Made by a program: the position numbers and the translations under genes | Source: Pandoraea iniqua | GTDB taxonomy: Bacteria > Pseudomonadota > Gammaproteobacteria > Burkholderiales > Burkholderiaceae | NCBI RefSeq assembly: GCF_902459685.1 | Contig: NZ_CABPSF010000002.1 | Location: 62,001-126,000 of the forward strand | Length of the DNA stretch: 64,000 bases | Direction: 5' to 3' | Part shown: one piece after another, positions 9,327 through 17,745 of the stretch | How positions within the stretch are numbered: position 1 is the first letter of the stretch | Layout: each line of letters begins with the position of its first letter | Notes under the pieces: generated by a model | Told to the model about the DNA's origin: nothing | The model's input: the letters and a program-made list of their open reading frames with translations, nothing else | The model's database searches: none

Positions 9327-10132
9327 ACTACATCGTCGATTCCGTCGACAGCGCCCTCAAGCTGCTCTCGCTGGTGGCCGAGCACCCGGGGCTCGGCGTG
9401 ACCGAGTTGTCCAATCGACTGGGCATCAACAAATCACGCACGTATCGCATGCTGTGCACGTTGGAGCACAACCGCTTCGTGTTGCAGGACGAGCGCACGA
9501 CGACGTACGCGCTCGGGCCGCAGGCATTCGTGATCGGGGTGGCCGCGTCGCAACAGAACATTCTCGTGCGGGCCGCGCAGAAGTACATGCTCGCGCTCAA
9601 TCAGTCGATCAACGAGACGATCGTGCTGCGCGTGCGCGAAGGGCTCGAGACGGTGTGCGTCGCCCGTTGCGAAACCACGCATCAGGTGCGCTCGGTCGGC
9701 GCAGTGGGCAATCGCCGTTCGATCATTTCGGGCGCGTCCGGCAAGTTGTTGCTGGCGTTTGCACAGGACGCGATTCGCAACGAGTTTTTTGCCCGCATGA
9801 AGCACTTGCCGACCGCCGTCGAGCCGGTGGCGTTTGCCGAGGAGCTGGCGGGTGTGGCGCGCAAGGGCTATGCGATGAGCGCGGGCGAAGTGACGAGCGG
9901 TGCCGTGGCGATTGCCGTGCCGCTGCGCGACGTGTCGGGCGACGTGGTGGCGGCGCTGTCGATCTCGGGGCCCGAGGCGCGTATCAGCCGCATCGAGATT
10001 CCCGATTATCTCGAGCGCCTGCAAGCGTGCAGCCGCCAGATTTCGGCGGAGCTGGGCTATGCCGGTGCAGCGCCCGGGACAGCAAATACCGACGCGTCGA
10101 ACGCCGCGCACCCCGCGAATCGGGTGGCATAG
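9323..10132 (+). CDS. IclR-family transcriptional regulator
   Basis: A 269-aa IclR-type regulator. The N-terminal winged helix (about residues 1-65) includes ALKLLSLVAEHPGLGVTELSNRLGINKSRTYRML, and the C-terminal effector domain includes SGASGKLLLAF and a Gly/Ala-rich AIAVPLRD segment typical of the family. The ATG at 9323 overlaps the TGA of the upstream hydrolase and follows AAGGAAATC; the longer frame from 9287 would extend into the hydrolase without a reason. It likely controls the neighbouring porin, hydrolase and carrier through the palindromes in the porin-hydrolase gap. The C-terminal tail of about 20 residues is Ala-rich and probably disordered. Confidence 0.9.
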   Translation: MNYIVDSVDSALKLLSLVAEHPGLGVTELSNRLGINKSRTYRMLCTLEHNRFVLQDERTTTYALGPQAFVIGVAASQQNILVRAAQKYMLALNQSINETIVLRVREGLETVCVARCETTHQVRSVGAVGNRRSIISGASGKLLLAFAQDAIRNEFFARMKHLPTAVEPVAFAEELAGVARKGYAMSAGEVTSGAVAIAVPLRDVSGDVVAALSISGPEARISRIEIPDYLERLQACSRQISAELGYAGAAPGTANTDASNAAHPANRVA

Positions 10133-10151
10133 CGCGGCAGATGGCCGATGG

Positions 10152-10176
10152 GCCTGACTAGCTTCGCGGGTCAGGC
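10152..10176. other. Hairpin between iclR and carrier gene
   Basis: GCCTGAC (10152-10158) and GTCAGGC (10170-10176) with an 11-nt loop and no T-run. It could tune read-through or mRNA stability between the regulator and the carrier 62 bp later. Confidence 0.35.
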
Positions 10177-10238
10177 ACTCGGCAAGGCGCAGCGCGACGT
10201 CATTTCACAAACACAACGAGACAACAGGCAGGACTTTC

Positions 10239-11765
10239 ATGACAGCGCTAGCGCCGACGCCCGTCGACGGGCATTCCCATTCCGCATCACTTTCTGCGCC
10301 GGACCGTCCGGGTGACACCGCGCGCGGCGGCGATCACGGCGACGGTGCCGCCGGTCGCGAAGAGAAGCCGCACGGCAAGATGCTGCACCCTGTGGTGATG
10401 ATGCTGTGGGTGCTGATCATGGCCGTCGCGATGACGTGGTGGGTCGATGCGGGCCGCTTCGAACGCGCGGGCAAACTGGTCGTGCCGGGCACGTATCAGG
10501 TGGTGCCGAAGACGCACGATGTCGGCATGCTCGTCGCACCGAAGGCGACGCACAGCACGCCGGAGCAGGCGCAGCCCGCCAACGTGGTGTCGGCGTTCCT
10601 CTCGGTGCCGCAGGGGCTGGTGAAGAACGCGCCGCTCATCTTCATGGTGATGTTTGTCGGCGGCATGTTCGGGGTGATGCGCAAGACCGGGGCCATCGAT
10701 GCCGGTATCGATCGGCTGCTGCAACTGACCTCGGGCAACATGTACGTGCTGGCACCGTTGCTGATGGTGTTGATTGCGTTGGGCAGCACGTTGCTCGGGT
10801 TTATCTCGGAATACCTCGTGGTCATTCCGATGGTGATGGTGCTCACGCGCCGTCTGGGGCTGTCGAATCTGTTTGCCGTGGCGCTGGTGGCAATCGCCGC
10901 AAAGATCGGCTACATCGCGTCGGTGACCAACCCGCTCGCGTTGGCGGTGGCTCAGCCGCTGGTCGGCCTGCCGTTGTTCTCGGGGCTGGGCTTGCGAGTG
11001 GCCATCTTCGTCGTCTTTCTTGCGCTGGGTATCGCGTACTTCCTCTGGCACGTGTATCGCAGCGACTATCGGCTCGCCGAGGCGCGGGCGCATATGCAGG
11101 AAGTGGCGCATCTGCATGCGCGACTCTCCACGCGTCACAAGGCCACGCTGCTCGTGCTGGCCGTGGCGGCGGCGATGCTGGTGTACGGCACACGTGAATT
11201 GAAGTGGGGCAATCTGGAGCTGTCGGCGTTCTATGTGCTGACGAGTCTCGTGACGGCGGTGGTGGGGCGGCTCGATTCGCGCACGGCCGCGGATGCGTTC
11301 GTCGAAGGGCTCAAGGGCATGATGCTTGCGGGGCTGTTGATCGGCCTGGCGGCGTCTGTCGAGATCATTCTGCATGGCAGCTACGTGCTCGATACGCTGA
11401 TCAACGACTTCACGCAGATGGTGCGCGGGCAGTCGGCGGTGGCCGTGGCCAATGGTCTGATGGGCGTGCAGATGGCGCTGGACGTTTTCATTCCGTCGGT
11501 TTCGGGCAAGGCGGCGGTGAGCATGCCGATTATCGGGCCGATTGCACAACTCTCGGGCGTGAGTCCGCAGACGTCGGTGCTGGCATTCCTGTTGGGCGGC
11601 GGTCTGACCAACATGATTACGCCGACGTCGGGGATGTTGCTGGCCTACTTGGCGACGGCGCGCGTCGGTTTCGGCCAGTGGCTGAAGTTCATCCTGCCGC
11701 TGTTCGTCGTGTTGCTGATCCTGTCGGGCGGGGCGCTCGCGTTTGCGGTGCTCAGCGGGTATTGA
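10239..11765 (+). CDS. YfcC/DcuC-family membrane carrier
   Basis: A 508-aa inner-membrane protein of the YfcC/DcuC carrier group, whose members move C4-dicarboxylates or amino-acid-like anions. A hydrophilic 45-residue N-terminus rich in His, Gly and Asp precedes about 12 membrane helices. Family-like segments are FMVMFVGGMFGVMRKTGAID, LLGFISEYLVVIPM, ASVTNPLALAVAQP, PSVSGKAAVSMPIIGP and the near C-terminal GGGLTNMITPTSGMLLAYL. It follows the hydrolase-IclR pair and may import that enzyme's substrate or export its product; this is inferred from position. The ATG follows AGGACTTTC. The true substrate cannot be read from sequence. Confidence 0.82.
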   Translation: MTALAPTPVDGHSHSASLSAPDRPGDTARGGDHGDGAAGREEKPHGKMLHPVVMMLWVLIMAVAMTWWVDAGRFERAGKLVVPGTYQVVPKTHDVGMLVAPKATHSTPEQAQPANVVSAFLSVPQGLVKNAPLIFMVMFVGGMFGVMRKTGAIDAGIDRLLQLTSGNMYVLAPLLMVLIALGSTLLGFISEYLVVIPMVMVLTRRLGLSNLFAVALVAIAAKIGYIASVTNPLALAVAQPLVGLPLFSGLGLRVAIFVVFLALGIAYFLWHVYRSDYRLAEARAHMQEVAHLHARLSTRHKATLLVLAVAAAMLVYGTRELKWGNLELSAFYVLTSLVTAVVGRLDSRTAADAFVEGLKGMMLAGLLIGLAASVEIILHGSYVLDTLINDFTQMVRGQSAVAVANGLMGVQMALDVFIPSVSGKAAVSMPIIGPIAQLSGVSPQTSVLAFLLGGGLTNMITPTSGMLLAYLATARVGFGQWLKFILPLFVVLLILSGGALAFAVLSGY

Positions 11766-11771
11766 TCGCGC

Positions 11772-12314
11772 TCAGATCAATGCGTTGAAATCCAGCAATG
11801 CCACGGGAACGGCGGAAATTTTAGGGCCGAAGCTTCCGATATCCGACAGCGTGGCATTGTGGTGTTCGCGAATCTGCGCGGCGGTGGCATGCGGTTTGTC
11901 GTGCGTGGTGTGCGCGTCGGCCGCGATGGTCACGGGGTAGCCCAGCGCGGCGGCCCGCCGCACCGTGGTGTCGACGCAGAATTCGCTCGCATAGCCGCAC
12001 ACGACGACATGCTTCACGCCCAGTGAAGTGAGCAGCGGCTGAAGCTCCGTTCCGAGAAAGGAGTCCGGCGTACGTTTCCCGATGCGGAAATCGCCTGCGC
12101 CTGCATCCAATGCACTCGCCAGTTCCCACGGCGACGAATCCCGCACCAACGTCTTGTTGTCCTCATGCTGAATCAGTACCACGGGTACGCCGGCATGGCG
12201 GGCGTTCGTCATCAGCGCATTGATGTTTTCCGTGGTTCGCTCGGCGTCGCCCGGACGCGGTTCGCCGTCGATCAGACCGCGTTGATAATCGATCACAAGC
12301 AATGCTGAAGTCAT
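11772..12314 (-). CDS. Isochorismatase-like cysteine hydrolase
   Basis: A 180-aa hydrolase of the isochorismatase superfamily. The catalytic triad is visible as Asp in LLVIDYQ (residue 9), Lys in IGKRTPDSF and Cys in VCGYASEFCVDTT, the last preceded by the typical VVVCGY strand. Relatives include nicotinamidases, biurets and N-carbamoyl hydrolases; the substrate is not clear here. The start at 12314 has GGAGAC six bases upstream; an upstream Met at 12338 lacks such a site. It converges with the carrier gene with only 6 bp between stop codons, and has no obvious partner. Confidence 0.87.
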   Translation of the reverse strand: MTSALLVIDYQRGLIDGEPRPGDAERTTENINALMTNARHAGVPVVLIQHEDNKTLVRDSSPWELASALDAGAGDFRIGKRTPDSFLGTELQPLLTSLGVKHVVVCGYASEFCVDTTVRRAAALGYPVTIAADAHTTHDKPHATAAQIREHHNATLSDIGSFGPKISAVPVALLDFNALI

Positions 12315-12484
12315 GGCCGTCTCCGTGGAAAGATACATTCTAAGGCGGCTGGGGGCGTGCCGTGAATTTCGACTTGCCGATTATCATGATGCTTTGGTTA
12401 ACTAAGTTATTATTCGTTTTCCATTGGTTTAAATGGATGAAGTGATTTGTTCATCATTGCCATATAAATAGAAAAAAGGAAAAC

Positions 12485-12772
12485 ATGAAAATAACGGGGA
12501 TGTCGGCAGCCATTGCCAGTCTGCTGCTATTGACGGGATGGAGTGTCTCGTCATCGGCGCAAGCCCAATCCACATCGCTGCCTACGCATTTTTCTTCAAC
12601 GTTGCCGTCGATGGCGACGCCCTCGGATATGTTGCAGGTGCGTGGTCGATCCAAGGGAGGCGGGTCGCGCAGCTATTCGGGCAGAAGGTCAGGCGCACGC
12701 GGTGGATGCGGCAGTCGGGGTGGTCCGGGCTATCGCAAAGACAATGGCAAGTGCGCAAGTTGGCGAGATTAA
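12485..12772 (+). CDS. Small secreted Gly/Ser/Arg-rich protein with three cysteines
   Basis: A 95-aa protein with a clear signal peptide (ISGL-type core ASLLLLTGWSVSSSAQAQ, cleavage near residue 28) and a mature part of about 67 residues. The second half is rich in Gly, Ser and Arg (RGRSKGGGSRSYSGRRSG) and ends in GGCGSRGGPGYRKDNGKCASWRD. AAAAAGGAAAAC precedes the ATG. The promoter region (12339-12484) is AT-rich, unlike its surroundings. A second small secreted protein follows 26 bp later, probably on the same transcript. I do not recognise a named family; periplasmic or secreted location is inferred from the signal peptide. Confidence 0.7.
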   Translation: MKITGMSAAIASLLLLTGWSVSSSAQAQSTSLPTHFSSTLPSMATPSDMLQVRGRSKGGGSRSYSGRRSGARGGCGSRGGPGYRKDNGKCASWRD

Positions 12773-12798
12773 AAAACTAAAAGATTATGGGGATAAAA

Positions 12799-13098
12799 AT
12801 GAAGCGAATCATTCTTGGCGTGGTACTGGCGTCTGTTTCGATGGCCGTATTCGCACGCGGCGGCGGTGGGGGCGGGCACAGTCACTCGGGAAGTCACAGC
12901 AGTTCACCGGGGACCGGTGCCAACATGAGCAGCTCCCATGTCAGTGGCTACACGCGTCAAAACGGTACGCATGTGAATTCGCATGAGCGGTCGTCGCCTG
13001 ACGGGAAGTTCAATAACAACTGGACGACCAAAGGCAATACGAATCCATACACGCATCAGGAAGGGACGCGAACCCATCCGTCGGGTACGTCGCATTGA
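12799..13098 (+). CDS. Small secreted protein of the RGYxKxDGTxV...NPYT type
   Basis: A 99-aa protein with a short signal peptide (KRIILGVVLASVSMAVFA) and a Gly/His/Ser-rich linker. The C-terminal half reads VSGYTRQNGTHVNSHERS, then NNNWTTKGNTNPYTHQEGT, a recurring small-domain pattern in proteobacterial secreted proteins of unknown function. The ATG at 12799 is preferred to the one at 12787 because it leaves a standard signal peptide. It is probably co-transcribed with the 95-aa gene just upstream. Function is unknown. Confidence 0.7.
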   Translation: MKRIILGVVLASVSMAVFARGGGGGGHSHSGSHSSSPGTGANMSSSHVSGYTRQNGTHVNSHERSSPDGKFNNNWTTKGNTNPYTHQEGTRTHPSGTSH

Positions 13099-13204
13099 CG
13101 CGCACGCGGTAGCTCGCTCCGGCGCACGGTGTTCGCCAGCGGAATCTTTTGCGACACGGTAGACGCGGCCCAAGGCCGCGCCATCGGCGAGGTAATATCC
13201 CGCG

Positions 13205-14434
13205 ATGGACTCCCTGATCGCTGCCTCCGCCCGGGCACTGGCCGCCGGTGACCCGTTGGGTGCTTTGCAGCGCGTTGCGCTGCGAGACGACCCGCCTGCG
13301 CTCGCGCTGCGTGGTATCGCCATGGCGCAGTTGGGTGAATACCCACGTGCCCGCGAGTTGCTCAAACGCGCCGCGCGCCGCTTCGGCACGCACGAGGCCA
13401 TGGCACGCGCGCGTTGCATCGTCGCCGACGCCGAGATCGCCCTCGCCACGCGAGATTTCAGCGGTTCGCTTCGCGCCGTGCAAGCCGCCGCTGCCACGCT
13501 CGACACGCATGCCGATGCCGCCAACGCGATGCTCGCCCGTCTGGTCATGGCGCGTCGTCTGCTGCTGCTCGGCCGACTCGACGCCGCCGCGCAAGCGCTC
13601 TACGAAATCAAGGCGCATGACGCTCCCGCACGCCTTGTCGCAGTCTTCGAACTCATTGCCACGGAATTCGCCCTTCGCTCGCTGCGCATCGACAACGCTC
13701 ATGCCGCACTTGCGCGGGCACAAGCCGCCGCCGGCATTGCGAACGTGCCCGCGCTGAGCGCCGAAGTCGAACACGTGCGCACGGTGCTGGCACGGCCGGT
13801 CGCGCGTCTCTGGCATCCGGACACTGAGCAGGTACTGGGTCTGGATGATGTCGCCCGCTTGCTCAAGTCCGGTGCGCTGGTGGTCGACGCTTGCCGGCGC
13901 GGCGTGAGTGCGGGAAACACGTGGCGGCCACTGGCGCGGCGGCCGGTGCTTTTTTCACTGATCCGGTGTCTGGCGCAGGCGTGGCCGGCTGACGTGGCTC
14001 GCGAGACCCTCATTGCGGAAGCCTTCGGACTGCGGCGGTCCGGCGATATCGACGATACCCACCGTGCCCGTCTGCGTGTGGAAATCGGCCGTCTTCGCGC
14101 GCTACTCAAAGGCGTAGCGACGATCGACGCAACCGGGCGCGGCTTCGTGCTGCGAAGCGTCGACGAACGACCGGTTGCCGTGCTCGTGCCACCGATCGAC
14201 GGCGAATTCGCTTCGGTGATCGCGTTACTCACCGATGGCGCGGCGTGGTCCACGTCCGCCATTGCCCTCGCGCTCGGCGTCAATCAGCGCACCGTGCAGC
14301 GAGCCCTTTCCGCACTGCATGACGAGGGGCGAGTCCGCGCCGTCGGGCAGGCCAGAGCGCGACGCTGGGTGTCGCCGCCGCTGACCGAATTCACGACGAT
14401 ATTGTTACTCCCTGCTGCGTGGTCGTTTAGCTAA
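13205..14434 (+). CDS. TPR-like plus winged-helix regulator, unknown target
   Basis: A 409-aa protein that looks like a transcriptional regulator of an unusual build. Residues 1-190 are Ala/Arg-rich helical hairpins of TPR type (e.g. ALRGIAMAQLGEYPRARELLKRAARRFG). Residues about 205-325 resemble a winged-helix unit of the kind seen in response-regulator output domains (VARETLIAEAFGLRRSGD, RLRVEIGRLRALLKG, GRGFVLRS). The C-terminus (about 330-395) holds a second helix-turn-helix (SALALGVNQRTVQRALSALHDEGRVRAVG). No membrane segment is present. The next gene encodes a small beta-propeller protein 85 bp downstream, and the pair may be functionally linked. Ligand and targets are unknown. Confidence 0.7.
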   Translation: MDSLIAASARALAAGDPLGALQRVALRDDPPALALRGIAMAQLGEYPRARELLKRAARRFGTHEAMARARCIVADAEIALATRDFSGSLRAVQAAAATLDTHADAANAMLARLVMARRLLLLGRLDAAAQALYEIKAHDAPARLVAVFELIATEFALRSLRIDNAHAALARAQAAAGIANVPALSAEVEHVRTVLARPVARLWHPDTEQVLGLDDVARLLKSGALVVDACRRGVSAGNTWRPLARRPVLFSLIRCLAQAWPADVARETLIAEAFGLRRSGDIDDTHRARLRVEIGRLRALLKGVATIDATGRGFVLRSVDERPVAVLVPPIDGEFASVIALLTDGAAWSTSAIALALGVNQRTVQRALSALHDEGRVRAVGQARARRWVSPPLTEFTTILLLPAAWSFS

Positions 14435-14519
14435 AGTGAAGTCGCACCCCCGGGCCCGGGTAAGTGATCCGACGAACCGAAGCACTGACGAATCGACGAA
14501 CCGACAACTGGAGTCCACC

Positions 14520-15194
14520 ATGACGAGCCAACCCCAACAACGCGCCCGCACCTCCACCCCTACCGTGAGCGCGGCCGATATCCTCTGTGAATACGGCCCC
14601 TTCAATGGCGCCGACCGCATCAACGGCGTGACCTACGACGGCCAATCCGTCTGGGCATCGACCGGCCCCCATCTGGTGGCCTTCGACCCGGCAAACGGCG
14701 AAGTCCGCCGCACGCTCGATATGCCGGGCGACGCCGGTACCGCGTTCGACGGCAAACACCTCTATCAAATCGCCGAATCGCGCATCGACAAGATCGACCC
14801 GGCGACGGGCAAGGTCGTGCACACGATCCCTGCGCCCGATAGCGGAAGCAGCTCGGGCCTGACATGGGCGGAGGGCCACCTGTGGGTCGGTCAGTACCGC
14901 GACCGCAAGATCCTGCAACTCGACCCGGCGACCGGACGTGTACTGCGCACCATCGAGTCGGACCGCTTCGTCACCGGCATTACGTGGGCCAACGACGAGC
15001 TCTGGCACGGCACGTGGGAAAACGACGAGAGCGAACTGCGCCACGTCGACCCGGTCAGCGGCGAAGTGCTGGCGCGCGTGGTGATGCCGGACGGCATCGG
15101 CGTCAGCGGTCTGGAATACAACGGCATCGATCGCTTCTTCTGCGGCGGCGGTATGAGCGGCAAGGTGCGCGCCGTCCGCTATCCGAAAGACTGA
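14520..15194 (+). CDS. Small beta-propeller (glutamine cyclotransferase/Vgb-like) protein
   Basis: A 224-aa protein built of repeated propeller blades with the recurring pattern W-x-G/S...L-x-x-x-DPATG-x-V, for example ASTGPHLVAFDPANGEV, IDKIDPATGKV, ILQLDPATGRV and LRHVDPVSGEV. This resembles glutamine cyclotransferase and virginiamycin B lyase-like repeats; the short length gives about five blades. No signal peptide is seen, so it is probably cytoplasmic. The ATG at 14520 follows CTGGAGTCCACC; an open frame to 14436 adds a repeat-rich, unlikely leader. It follows the TPR-wHTH regulator and ends at a strong hairpin terminator. Enzyme activity cannot be assigned. Confidence 0.72.
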   Translation: MTSQPQQRARTSTPTVSAADILCEYGPFNGADRINGVTYDGQSVWASTGPHLVAFDPANGEVRRTLDMPGDAGTAFDGKHLYQIAESRIDKIDPATGKVVHTIPAPDSGSSSGLTWAEGHLWVGQYRDRKILQLDPATGRVLRTIESDRFVTGITWANDELWHGTWENDESELRHVDPVSGEVLARVVMPDGIGVSGLEYNGIDRFFCGGGMSGKVRAVRYPKD

Positions 15195-15225
15195 TCGCCG
15201 AAAGGCCGATATTTCGAGGCACACG

Positions 15226-15260
15226 GGCGGAGGCTATCGAGCGCGATAGCCTCCGCCTAT
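15226..15260 (+). terminator. Long perfect hairpin terminator after propeller gene
   Basis: A 13-bp perfect stem, GGCGGAGGCTATC (15226-15238) with its complement at 15245-15257, loop GAGCGC, followed by TATTTC. The T-run is weak but the stem is strong. It insulates ahpC from upstream transcription. Confidence 0.7.
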
Positions 15261-15275
15261 TTCATAGATTTCAAT

Positions 15276-15311
15276 AATCAATTTCTATTGATTGATAGCA
15301 TTCGGCATACT
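15276..15311 (+). promoter_or_regulatory. Likely ahpC promoter with AATCAAT palindrome
   Basis: AATCAAT (15276-15282) and ATTGATT (15287-15293) form a palindrome with a 4-nt centre. A possible -10 CATACT lies at 15306-15311, which would place the palindrome over a poor -35. This layout fits an activator-dependent promoter such as OxyR, but the four-part OxyR consensus is not matched, so the regulator is uncertain. Confidence 0.4.
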
Positions 15312-15346
15312 GACAACACTTTCCACCCAGTCAGAGAGACAACGAC

Positions 15347-15910
15347 ATGCCGATCATCAATACCCAGATCAAGCCGTTCAAAGCCACCGCTTACCACAAT
15401 GGCGATTTCACCACCGTGACCGAAGACACCCTGAAGGGCAAATGGTCGGTTGTGGTGTTCTACCCGGCCGACTTCACCTTCGTGTGCCCGACCGAGCTGG
15501 GTGATCTGGCTGACCATTACGAAGAATTCAAGAAGCTGGGCGTCGAGATCTACAGCGTGTCGACCGATACCCACTTCACGCACAAGGCCTGGCACGACAC
15601 GTCGGACACGATCCAAAAGATCCAATACCCGATGATCGGCGACCCGACGCTCGCCATCTCGCGCAACTTCGACGTGCTGATCGAAGAAGAAGGTCTGGCC
15701 CTGCGTGGCACGTTCGTGATCAACCCGGAAGGCGAGATCAAGCTGTGCGAAATCCACGACAACGGCATCGGCCGCGACGCCAGCGAACTGCTGCGCAAGG
15801 TGCAGGCTGCCCAGTACGTGGCCGCTCACCCGGGCGAAGTTTGCCCCGCCAAGTGGACGCCGGGCGCTGAAACGCTGAGCCCGTCGCTCGACCTGATCGG
15901 CAAGATCTAA
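15347..15910 (+). CDS. ahpC: Alkyl hydroperoxide reductase subunit C (peroxiredoxin)
   Basis: A 187-aa typical 2-Cys peroxiredoxin that reduces hydrogen peroxide, organic peroxides and peroxynitrite. The peroxidatic cysteine lies in [13 protein letters not shown] (about residue 47) and the resolving cysteine in [10 protein letters not shown] (about residue 166). The length equals that of well-known AhpC proteins. Its reductant is AhpF, encoded 168 bp downstream on the same strand. A ribosome-binding sequence GAGAGACAACGAC precedes the ATG. The promoter contains an AATCAAT palindrome that may bind a peroxide-sensing activator. Confidence 0.97.
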   Translation: MPIINTQIKPFKATAYHNGDFTTVTEDTLKGKWSVVVFYPADFTFVCPTELGDLADHYEEFKKLGVEIYSVSTDTHFTHKAWHDTSDTIQKIQYPMIGDPTLAISRNFDVLIEEEGLALRGTFVINPEGEIKLCEIHDNGIGRDASELLRKVQAAQYVAAHPGEVCPAKWTPGAETLSPSLDLIGKI

Positions 15911-16078
15911 GTTTTACCGCAGCAAACGCCGCGCTCGTCACAGCGCGGCGCCCCGCCGGCGCACCTGTCCCCCCTGAACCGGGTGTGCCGGCACCTCCCC
16001 CGAATAACTACGTTGCCATCGCCAGCCTCCGGCTGATGCGGTTGCCCCTGTTCACCCTATCGAGACGGATGACACGCC

Positions 16079-17668
16079 ATGTTGGACGCGAACCTCAAAG
16101 CCCAGTTGCAAACGTACCTCCAGAAAGTCACGCGCCCGATCGAGATCGCGCTGTGGCTCGACGACAGCCCCAAGGCGGCCGAGATGAAAGCGCTGGTCGA
16201 CGAGATCGCACCGCTCTCGACGCGCATCACCGTCGTGGCACGCGATGACGCCGGCGAGCGTCGTCCGTCGTTCGCCATCGGTGCACCGGGCGAGGCACCG
16301 CGTATCCGTTTTGCCGGTTTGCCGATGGGGCACGAATTCACGTCGCTGGTACTGGCGCTGCTGCAAGTGGGCGGCCATCCGGTCAAGCTCGACGACGACA
16401 CCATCGAACAGATTCGCGCGCTCGACGGCGATTTCCGTTTCGAAACCTATATCTCGCTGTCGTGCCAGAACTGTCCGGAAGTCGTGCAGGCACTGAACGT
16501 CATGGCGCTCATCAACCCGCGTATTCAGCAGGTGACCATCGACGGCGCGCTGTTCCAAGGCGAAGTCGAAGCCCGTCAGGTGATGGCCGTGCCGACGGTG
16601 TATCTCAACGGCGAGTCGTTCACGCAAGGCCGTACCAGCGTGAAGGAACTGCTCGCCAAGCTCGATACCGGTGCGAGCGCACGGGCAGCGAAAGCGCTTG
16701 AAAACAAGCCGGTCTACGACATGCTGATCGTCGGCGGCGGCCCGGCCGGTGCGGCCGCTGCGATCTACGCGGCGCGCAAAGGCATCACGACGGGCGTCGT
16801 GGCCGAGCGCTTTGGCGGTCAGGTGCTCGACACGATGGCGATCGAGAATTTCATCTCGGTCACGCACACGGAAGGCCCGAAGTTTGCCACCGCGCTCGAA
16901 CAGCACGTGAAGGCATATGACGTCGATGTGATCGATACGCAACGCGCCGCCGCGCTGGTGCCCGGCAAGATTCACGAAGTGCGTCTCGCCAGCGGTGCGG
17001 TACTCAAGGCCCGCGCGATCGTGCTGGCCACTGGTGCGCGCTGGCGCGAAATCGGTGTGCCGGGCGAGCGCGACTACCGTAATCGCGGCGTGGCGTACTG
17101 CCCGCACTGCGACGGCCCGCTGTTCAAGGGCAAGCGCGTGGCCGTCGTAGGTGGCGGCAACTCGGGTGTGGAAGCGGCGATCGATCTGGCCGGTGTGGTC
17201 AAGGAAGTCACGCTGATCGAATACGGCACGCAACTGCGCGCTGACGAAGTGCTCCAGCGCAAGCTGCGCAGCCTGCCGAACGTGCGTGTGTTGATGAATG
17301 CGCAAACGACGGAAATCGTCGGCGACGGCCAGAAGGTGAACGGTCTGGTGTATCGCGACCGTGCCTCGGGCGAAACGACGACGGTGGCGTTGGAAGGCGT
17401 GTTCGTGCAGATCGGTCTGGTACCGAATACCGAATGGCTCAAAGGCACGCTGGCCCTGTCGCGTCACGGCGAGATCGAAGTCGATGCAAAGGGCGCCACG
17501 TCGATTCCGGGCGTATTCGCGGCCGGCGATGTGACGACGGTGCCGTTCAAGCAGATCGTCATTGCGGTAGGCGAGGGCGCGAAGGCATCGCTGGGCGCTT
17601 TCGAGCACCTGATGCTCAGCTCGGTGGATGACGAGGTCGACGTGCAGCGTGAAGCTGTGGCGGCCTGA
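16079..17668 (+). CDS. ahpF: Alkyl hydroperoxide reductase subunit F
   Basis: A 529-aa flavoprotein disulfide reductase that passes electrons from NADH to AhpC. The N-terminal double thioredoxin-fold domain carries SCQNCPEVV (Cys pair near residues 128-131). The FAD site is [19 protein letters not shown] (near residue 215), the thioredoxin-reductase-like redox pair is AYCPHCDGP (near residue 342), and the NADH motif is [19 protein letters not shown]. The final FAD segment [15 protein letters not shown] is also present. It forms the peroxide-detoxifying system with AhpC just upstream, and ends at a long hairpin shared with the convergent permease gene. Confidence 0.97.
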   Translation: MLDANLKAQLQTYLQKVTRPIEIALWLDDSPKAAEMKALVDEIAPLSTRITVVARDDAGERRPSFAIGAPGEAPRIRFAGLPMGHEFTSLVLALLQVGGHPVKLDDDTIEQIRALDGDFRFETYISLSCQNCPEVVQALNVMALINPRIQQVTIDGALFQGEVEARQVMAVPTVYLNGESFTQGRTSVKELLAKLDTGASARAAKALENKPVYDMLIVGGGPAGAAAAIYAARKGITTGVVAERFGGQVLDTMAIENFISVTHTEGPKFATALEQHVKAYDVDVIDTQRAAALVPGKIHEVRLASGAVLKARAIVLATGARWREIGVPGERDYRNRGVAYCPHCDGPLFKGKRVAVVGGGNSGVEAAIDLAGVVKEVTLIEYGTQLRADEVLQRKLRSLPNVRVLMNAQTTEIVGDGQKVNGLVYRDRASGETTTVALEGVFVQIGLVPNTEWLKGTLALSRHGEIEVDAKGATSIPGVFAAGDVTTVPFKQIVIAVGEGAKASLGAFEHLMLSSVDDEVDVQREAVAA

Positions 17669-17682
17669 CGATTCAGGAAGGG

Positions 17683-17718
17683 AAAAAGCGAGGGCGCAGC
17701 CGGATGGCTGCGCCCTCG
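17683..17718. terminator. Bidirectional terminator between ahpF and ABC operon
   Basis: A 13-bp perfect stem, CGAGGGCGCAGCC (17689-17701) with its complement at 17706-17718, loop GGAT. The A-run 17683-17687 becomes a T-run for minus-strand transcription, so it best terminates the porin-ABC operon; it may also stop ahpF. Confidence 0.75.
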
Positions 17719-17745
17719 TGCATCAAGACATCAAAGTGATAAACG

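Noticed and set aside
10287-11549. A 420-codon frame antisense to the YfcC/DcuC-type carrier
   Set aside because: His/Arg/Gln-rich, typical of a shadow frame in GC-rich DNA; the plus-strand gene has clear membrane helices and motifs.
15246-15298. ATAG and CTAT tetramers resembling OxyR half-sites before ahpC
   Set aside because: The first pair (ATAG-N7-CTAT, 15246-15260) is the right arm of the upstream terminator stem, and the remaining tetramers do not keep the required 7-bp spacing.
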